Made by a program: the position numbers and the translations under genes. Below, piece by piece: positions 59,862-64,000 of a stretch of DNA of 64,000 bases. The stretch lies in assembly GCF_013031355.1 (NCBI RefSeq), contig NZ_WPZO01000001.1, forward strand, positions 806,001-870,000, given 5' to 3'. A model generated the notes under the pieces. The model searched no databases, was not told the origin of the DNA, and was given only the letters and a program-made list of their open reading frames with translations. Numbering within the stretch: the stretch's first letter is position 1; each line of letters starts with the position of its first letter. Source of the stretch: Ruegeria arenilitoris. GTDB lineage: Bacteria > Pseudomonadota > Alphaproteobacteria > Rhodobacterales > Rhodobacteraceae.

Positions 59862-62348
59862 TCAGTAAAGGCCGCCGCCCTGCAGATCACCTTGGCTGGC
59901 ATTGGGGCCAACGGTGATGGTGTTGCCGGTCGAAGTGGTCACCTGACGGCCCGAGCTGGCCTCTTCAAACAGCGGCAAGTCTGACCCCATCGCAAAGCCA
60001 CCGTCATAGACGCGGTCGATAAAGCCGTCGACGCCATCGCGGAAGTACTCAGCCACGACGTAGTCACCGGTCGCATCCGCTGGCAGACGCGCGCCGCTGA
60101 AGCGGTCGATCTTGATGAAATGGCCACCCTCGGGCACTTCAAACGGTCCGCCACCATATTTTGCAACGGCTGTTTCCATAAAGCTCTGGAACACCGGGCC
60201 ACACATGGTGCCGCCATAGGCGCCCCGGCCCATCGGGCGCGGACGGTCATAACCGATATAACAACCCGCCACGATGTTCGAAGTGAAGCCGATGAACCAC
60301 GCGTCCTTGGATTCGTTGGTTGTGCCCGTCTTGCCTGCGGTCGGCACCGGCAGGTTTACAACGGACGATGCAGTACCACGGTCCACCACACCCTTCATCA
60401 TCGAGGTCAGCTGATACGCCGTGATCGCGTCCATGACCTGGCTGCGGTTGGTCTCGATGGTCGGTGATTCATCCGGCTCCAGCCAGGCCGAGTTACAGTC
60501 CAGACACTGCCGATCATCATGGCGATAGATCGTCTTGCCGAACCGATCCTGAATACGGTCGACCAGCGTGGGCTCGACCCGCTCACCCCCATTGGCAAAC
60601 ATCGCGTAGGCGGCGACCATCTTGTAGAGCGTCGTTTCCTCGGAGCCCAATGAGTTCGCAAGGAACGCACCCATCCGATCATAGACACCAAAACGTTCGG
60701 CATACCCCGCCACAACCGGCATCGTGACCTCTTGCGCCAGACGAATGGTCATCAGGTTCCGCGATTGCTCGATCCCGGTACGCAGCGGCGTCGGGCCGTA
60801 AAATTTGTTCGACGAGTTCTTTGGCCGCCACAGACCCTGCGGCGTGTTCACCTCGATCGGGGCGTCCACGACGATGGTGGCAGGGCTATAGCCACTGTCC
60901 AGCGCGGCAGCGTAGACGAAGGGCTTGAAGCTCGACCCCGGCTGGCGCTGCGCCTGCGTGGCGCGGTTGAACACCGAATCCTGATACGAGAAGCCGCCCT
61001 GCATCGCCAGAACACGGCCTGAGTTCACGTCCATCGCGACAAAGCCGCCCTGCACTTCGGGCACCTGACGGGCGGACCATTGGCCCTCTTCCCCGGCCAT
61101 CACCAGAATGACGTCACCGCGTTTGAAATTGGCCGCGAAATCACCCTGCATCCATTTGATGTCGGACCGCGGAACGACACCATCCGCCGGTCCATTCTCA
61201 ATGCCCACGGTCAGCGACTGTTCACCTACGTTCAGAACCACCGCCGGATACCACTGCGTCGGCAGCACCACGTCGCGCGGGATTTCCATGATCGCCAGCG
61301 CATCGCGCCATTGGGCTTCGTCGGCCAGTTTTTCCTCGGGGATCACTTCACCCGTGCCGCGCCATTTTCCGCGTGACCGGTCGTATTTCTGCAAGGCCGT
61401 GCGCAGCGCCTTGGCGGCTTCGACCTGCATTTCCTCATCGACCGAAGCACGGACGGTGAAGCCGCCGGTAAAGAACTCACCCTCACCGAAATCTTCACTC
61501 AGCTGGCGGCGGATTTCGTCAGTAAAATAGTCGCGCGGCGGCAGCGCGGTGCGGAAGCTTTCAAAGTCACCGTTCTGAACCGACCGCAGCGGCATCTCGA
61601 CCTCGGTGTCATAGGTCGCCTGATCGATATAGCCGTTCTGCCGCATTTCACGCAGCACATAGTTACGGCGGTTCAGCAGGCGTTCCTTTTGCCGCACCGG
61701 GTGGTAGTCCGACGGCGCCTTGGGCATCGCGGCCAGTGTCGCGGCCTCATGGGGCTCAAGTTCCTGCAACGTCTTGTTGAAATAGGTCTGCGCGGCGGCG
61801 GTCACACCATAAGAGTTCTGGCCCAGAAAGATCTCGTTCATATAGAGTTCGAGGATCTGTTCCTTGTCCAGCGTGTCCTCAAGCCTTGTGGCAAGGATGA
61901 TCTCTTTGATCTTGCGTTCTGCGCGACGATCACCGGACAGCAGGAAGTTCTTCATCACCTGTTGGGTGATTGTCGAGGCACCGCGGACGTTTTCACCCTT
62001 GGATTTCACCGCCTCGACCCCGGCGGCGATGATACCGCGTGGGTCATAGCCCTGATGGGTGTAAAAGTTTTTGTCTTCAGCGGAAATAAACGCCTGTTTC
62101 ACCAGATCGGGGATTTCCTCGGACGGCGTGAACAGGCGGCGTTCCTGCGCGAATTCGTCGATCAGCTGGCCTTCGCCTGAGTAAATCCGGCTGATCGTTG
62201 GCGGTTTGTACTGCGCCAGCGATTCATGGCTGGGCAGGTCGCGCCCATACATCCAGAACACCGCGCCAATCACCAGCGCGGCCATGAAAATACCCAAGGT
62301 GACGAGGCTGAAGATCGCCCCGAAAACGGAAAGAATGAAACGGATCAC
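59862..62348 (-). CDS. mrcA: Penicillin-binding protein 1A (bifunctional)
   Basis: 828 residues; polymerises and crosslinks peptidoglycan. One N-terminal membrane helix (LVTLGIFMAALVIGAVFWMY) is followed by a glycosyltransferase domain (AFISAEDKNFYTHQGYDPRG near residue 88; GASTITQQVMKNFLLSGDR; RKIKEIILATRLE). An OB-like insertion (about 300-420) precedes the transpeptidase with PGSSFKPFVYAAAL (nucleophile Ser near 470) and AGKTGTTNESKDAWFIGFT (KTG motif near 695). It starts with GTG at 62348 after AAGG. Convincing promoter at 62377-62405. Confidence 0.95.
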   Translation of the reverse strand: MIRFILSVFGAIFSLVTLGIFMAALVIGAVFWMYGRDLPSHESLAQYKPPTISRIYSGEGQLIDEFAQERRLFTPSEEIPDLVKQAFISAEDKNFYTHQGYDPRGIIAAGVEAVKSKGENVRGASTITQQVMKNFLLSGDRRAERKIKEIILATRLEDTLDKEQILELYMNEIFLGQNSYGVTAAAQTYFNKTLQELEPHEAATLAAMPKAPSDYHPVRQKERLLNRRNYVLREMRQNGYIDQATYDTEVEMPLRSVQNGDFESFRTALPPRDYFTDEIRRQLSEDFGEGEFFTGGFTVRASVDEEMQVEAAKALRTALQKYDRSRGKWRGTGEVIPEEKLADEAQWRDALAIMEIPRDVVLPTQWYPAVVLNVGEQSLTVGIENGPADGVVPRSDIKWMQGDFAANFKRGDVILVMAGEEGQWSARQVPEVQGGFVAMDVNSGRVLAMQGGFSYQDSVFNRATQAQRQPGSSFKPFVYAAALDSGYSPATIVVDAPIEVNTPQGLWRPKNSSNKFYGPTPLRTGIEQSRNLMTIRLAQEVTMPVVAGYAERFGVYDRMGAFLANSLGSEETTLYKMVAAYAMFANGGERVEPTLVDRIQDRFGKTIYRHDDRQCLDCNSAWLEPDESPTIETNRSQVMDAITAYQLTSMMKGVVDRGTASSVVNLPVPTAGKTGTTNESKDAWFIGFTSNIVAGCYIGYDRPRPMGRGAYGGTMCGPVFQSFMETAVAKYGGGPFEVPEGGHFIKIDRFSGARLPADATGDYVVAEYFRDGVDGFIDRVYDGGFAMGSDLPLFEEASSGRQVTTSTGNTITVGPNASQGDLQGGGLY

Positions 62349-62376
62349 GTTGCTGCCTTTTACTCGCGCTGACGCC

Positions 62377-62405
62377 TATATAGGGATGACGCGGCGCAGG
62401 GTCAA
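62377..62405 (-). promoter_or_regulatory. Strong promoter of mrcA
   Basis: Read on the minus strand: TTGACC (62405-62400), exact 17 bp, TATATA (62382-62377), ending 29 bp before the GTG start. Close match to the sigma-70 consensus. Confidence 0.65.
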
Positions 62406-62443
62406 AACACGATGGCCGATAATAGCCGGTTTGTGCCGTAGGG

Positions 62444-63664
62444 TCACTGGCCAATCAGAGATCGTTTGACCAGATCGTCCTGCCGCCATTGCTCCAACCC
62501 GTTTAGGATACCAAGCGCCATGCCCTTGCGCCATTCGGGATTTTTGATGTTTTTCAAATCTCTGGGACTGGACAGAAATCCAAGCTCGACCAGCACCGAG
62601 GGGATATCCGCGGCCTTGAGAACCGAAAACGACGCCGTGCGGATCGGTCGGCTGTTCATTGGCCCGCCCTGCTGGGTCATTCCGTCGGCCAGAGCGCGCG
62701 CCAACGCATCGGTGCGAGGCCGGGTTTCCTGCCGGGCAATGTCCAGCAGCACGTCCGCCACCTGATCGTCCGCGCCGCTGAGGTCCACGCCCGAGATCAG
62801 GTCGCCCCGGTCGTGCCGCTCGGCCAGTTTATGGCTGGCCACGTCCGAGGCATCGTCGGACAGCGTATACACCGCAGCCCCATGCGCCCGGCCTTCCGAC
62901 AGGATATCCGCGTGCAGCGAGATGAACACATCCGCCCCAGCCCGATGCGCCAGAGCGATGCGGCGTTCCAGACTGACGAAATGATCATCCACACGGGTCA
63001 ACACCACCTGATAACCCCCTGCCCGTAATAGCATTTCGCGCAACTCGCGCGCGAAGGTCAGCATCAGGGTTTTCTCATCCGTGCCCCCGGCCTCGGCCCC
63101 CGGATCGATCCCGCCATGACCGGGGTCCAGCATCACCAGCAAGGGGCGCGTGCCATCACGACCGGGTTTGGCCGGTGTCACCGCGGGCTCCGGCAGGTCC
63201 CAACCCGGTTGGCGCGGAGCTCCGGCAGAGGCGGTGAAACTGTCGAAATCGGTGCCGCTCAGGTGCAGCGACAATCGCGCGGCCCCGGTGACCTGATCCA
63301 CCCGTAAATCCGCGGTCTCAACAGCCAGCGGCGCGCCAAGCTCCAACACCATGCGCGACCAGCCCGGAACATAGGCCCCGAACTGAACATCGCTGATGCG
63401 GTCGGTTTGCAGGAAAGTGTCTGCGTCCAGACCGATCCAGTCGACCTCCTGAAAATCCAGCACCATGCGGTAGGGATCGCGAAGGGTGAAGACCCGATAC
63501 GGCACCCCCTGACTGAGGCCAAGGTCGATGCGAACACCAGCGCGGCCGTCATCGGTAATGCGGCTTTGATCCGGCAACACGCGTGCAAGCGCACTGAAGT
63601 CGTGCGCAAGCGCAGCACCGGTCAGCGCCCAGATCAGCGCGATGGCGTAGAAAATCCTGCTCAT
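62444..63664 (-). CDS. amiC: N-acetylmuramoyl-L-alanine amidase (AmiC type)
   Basis: 406 residues. A signal peptide (MSRIFYAIALIWALTGAALA) is followed by a beta-rich AMIN domain (~30-165, with FDSFTASAGAPRQPGW after it), then a zinc-dependent Amidase_3 domain. That domain has MLDPGHGGIDPGAEAGG (His and Glu ligands near 187), VFISLHADIL (His near 257) and SVLVELGFLSSPRDLKN (catalytic Glu near 375). It cuts the stem peptide from glycan at the septum; the AMIN domain targets it there. ATG at 63664, 66 bp after the aminotransferase stop. Confidence 0.95.
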   Translation of the reverse strand: MSRIFYAIALIWALTGAALAHDFSALARVLPDQSRITDDGRAGVRIDLGLSQGVPYRVFTLRDPYRMVLDFQEVDWIGLDADTFLQTDRISDVQFGAYVPGWSRMVLELGAPLAVETADLRVDQVTGAARLSLHLSGTDFDSFTASAGAPRQPGWDLPEPAVTPAKPGRDGTRPLLVMLDPGHGGIDPGAEAGGTDEKTLMLTFARELREMLLRAGGYQVVLTRVDDHFVSLERRIALAHRAGADVFISLHADILSEGRAHGAAVYTLSDDASDVASHKLAERHDRGDLISGVDLSGADDQVADVLLDIARQETRPRTDALARALADGMTQQGGPMNSRPIRTASFSVLKAADIPSVLVELGFLSSPRDLKNIKNPEWRKGMALGILNGLEQWRQDDLVKRSLIGQ

Positions 63665-63730
63665 GGCCTCAAGTTTTCCCGAGATCGTTTGACCGCCAGC
63701 CTACCCGACCAGCGCAATTTTGTGAACGCC

Positions 63731-64000
63731 CTAGGCCTGCTCGGTGATCGCACCGCGCTCGGCCATGAAACGACGCAGCCGCAACAGGCCTTCCTCAATA
63801 TCCTCCGATGACCGAGCGTAAGAGAACCGCAGGGTGTGGTGCCCGCGCGCCGGGTCGAAATCCAGCCCTGGCGTGACAGCGACCCCGGCCTTGTCCAGAA
63901 TCTCGGCCGCAAAAGCACGGCTGTCATCGGTCAGGTCGGACACGTCCGCATAGACGTAAAAGGCCCCATCCGGCGGCGCGATATTGGTGAACCCGGCCTT
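63731..64000 (-). CDS. PLP-dependent aminotransferase class I/II (C-terminal fragment)
   Basis: The gene enters from the right edge. The last 89 codons are present: the end AAEILDKAGVAVTPGLDFDP near the C-terminus and RFSYARSSEDIEEGLLRLRR include the conserved Arg (HHTLRFSYA) that binds the substrate carboxylate in aspartate aminotransferase-like enzymes. GAFYVYADVSDL just before fits the fold-type I motif. Stop at 63731. The specific amino acid cannot be read from the fragment. Confidence 0.8.
   Translation of the reverse strand, partial: KAGFTNIAPPDGAFYVYADVSDLTDDSRAFAAEILDKAGVAVTPGLDFDPARGHHTLRFSYARSSEDIEEGLLRLRRFMAERGAITEQA

Overview
This window reads as ordinary chromosome from a marine alphaproteobacterium of the Rhodobacteraceae, most likely a Ruegeria-like member of the Roseobacter group. 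The evidence is the family-level gene order (argS - SPOR protein - nagZ - scpA - scpB; yceD - rpmF - plsX - fabH - ihfA - merR - tRNA-Pro; an rRNA methyltransferase coupled to a PIN-domain gene), the high-GC codon use, an OlsB ornithine-lipid enzyme, and a tripartite TRAP transporter with its own two-component system. I see no phage, transposase, integrase, CRISPR array or rRNA gene.

Left part (1-14140): a truncated Fur-family regulator, an endonuclease/phosphatase-fold protein, two cupins, the AMPylating pseudokinase SelO, a fatty acid desaturase, the cell-wall recycling kinase AnmK, an MFS permease, TyrS with a clear terminator, a strange exported Gly/Asn-repeat protein, a short-chain dehydrogenase with an O-acetyltransferase, the ABC-F ATPase Uup, OlsB and the outer-membrane assembly lipoprotein BamE. 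Next (14226-19819) is the L32/fatty-acid initiation block running into IHF-alpha, a MerR regulator, tRNA-Pro(GGG) and a long dCTP deaminase. A leftward operon (19884-25218) carries arginyl-tRNA synthetase, NagZ and the ScpAB condensin partners.

Middle part (25352-43492): a small molybdopterin-fold periplasmic protein, a dNTPase (dgt-like, TTG start), ErpA, exonuclease III, a flavin monooxygenase and DksA. Then comes a MoxR ATPase / von Willebrand A-domain module with an acetyltransferase, a DUF2927 lipoprotein and a 56-residue membrane protein in between. An M48 protease, the RNA methyltransferase/PIN pair, GlnE, a pair of divergent genes (NTF2-like and DUF2852) flanked by twin 19-bp operators, an RDD protein, Bpt and a VOC protein follow.

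Right part (43611-64000): a TakP-like TRAP system with unusually large membrane subunits faces a Cache-domain histidine kinase and NarL-type regulator. A VOC protein and a non-haem iron oxygenase are next. The acetolactate synthase genes are preceded by a leader peptide with a Leu-Val-Val-Ile-Val run and a terminator, which looks like classical transcription attenuation. The end of the window holds an XRE regulator, a DUF2189 protein, an amidase, an M50-like protease, release factor 2, penicillin-binding protein 1A, a cell-wall amidase and a truncated aminotransferase.

Most of the window is housekeeping. The least explained pieces are the ilv attenuator, the twin operator at 41181-41257, the Gly/Asn-repeat protein, the MoxR-VWA cluster and the enlarged TRAP transporter.
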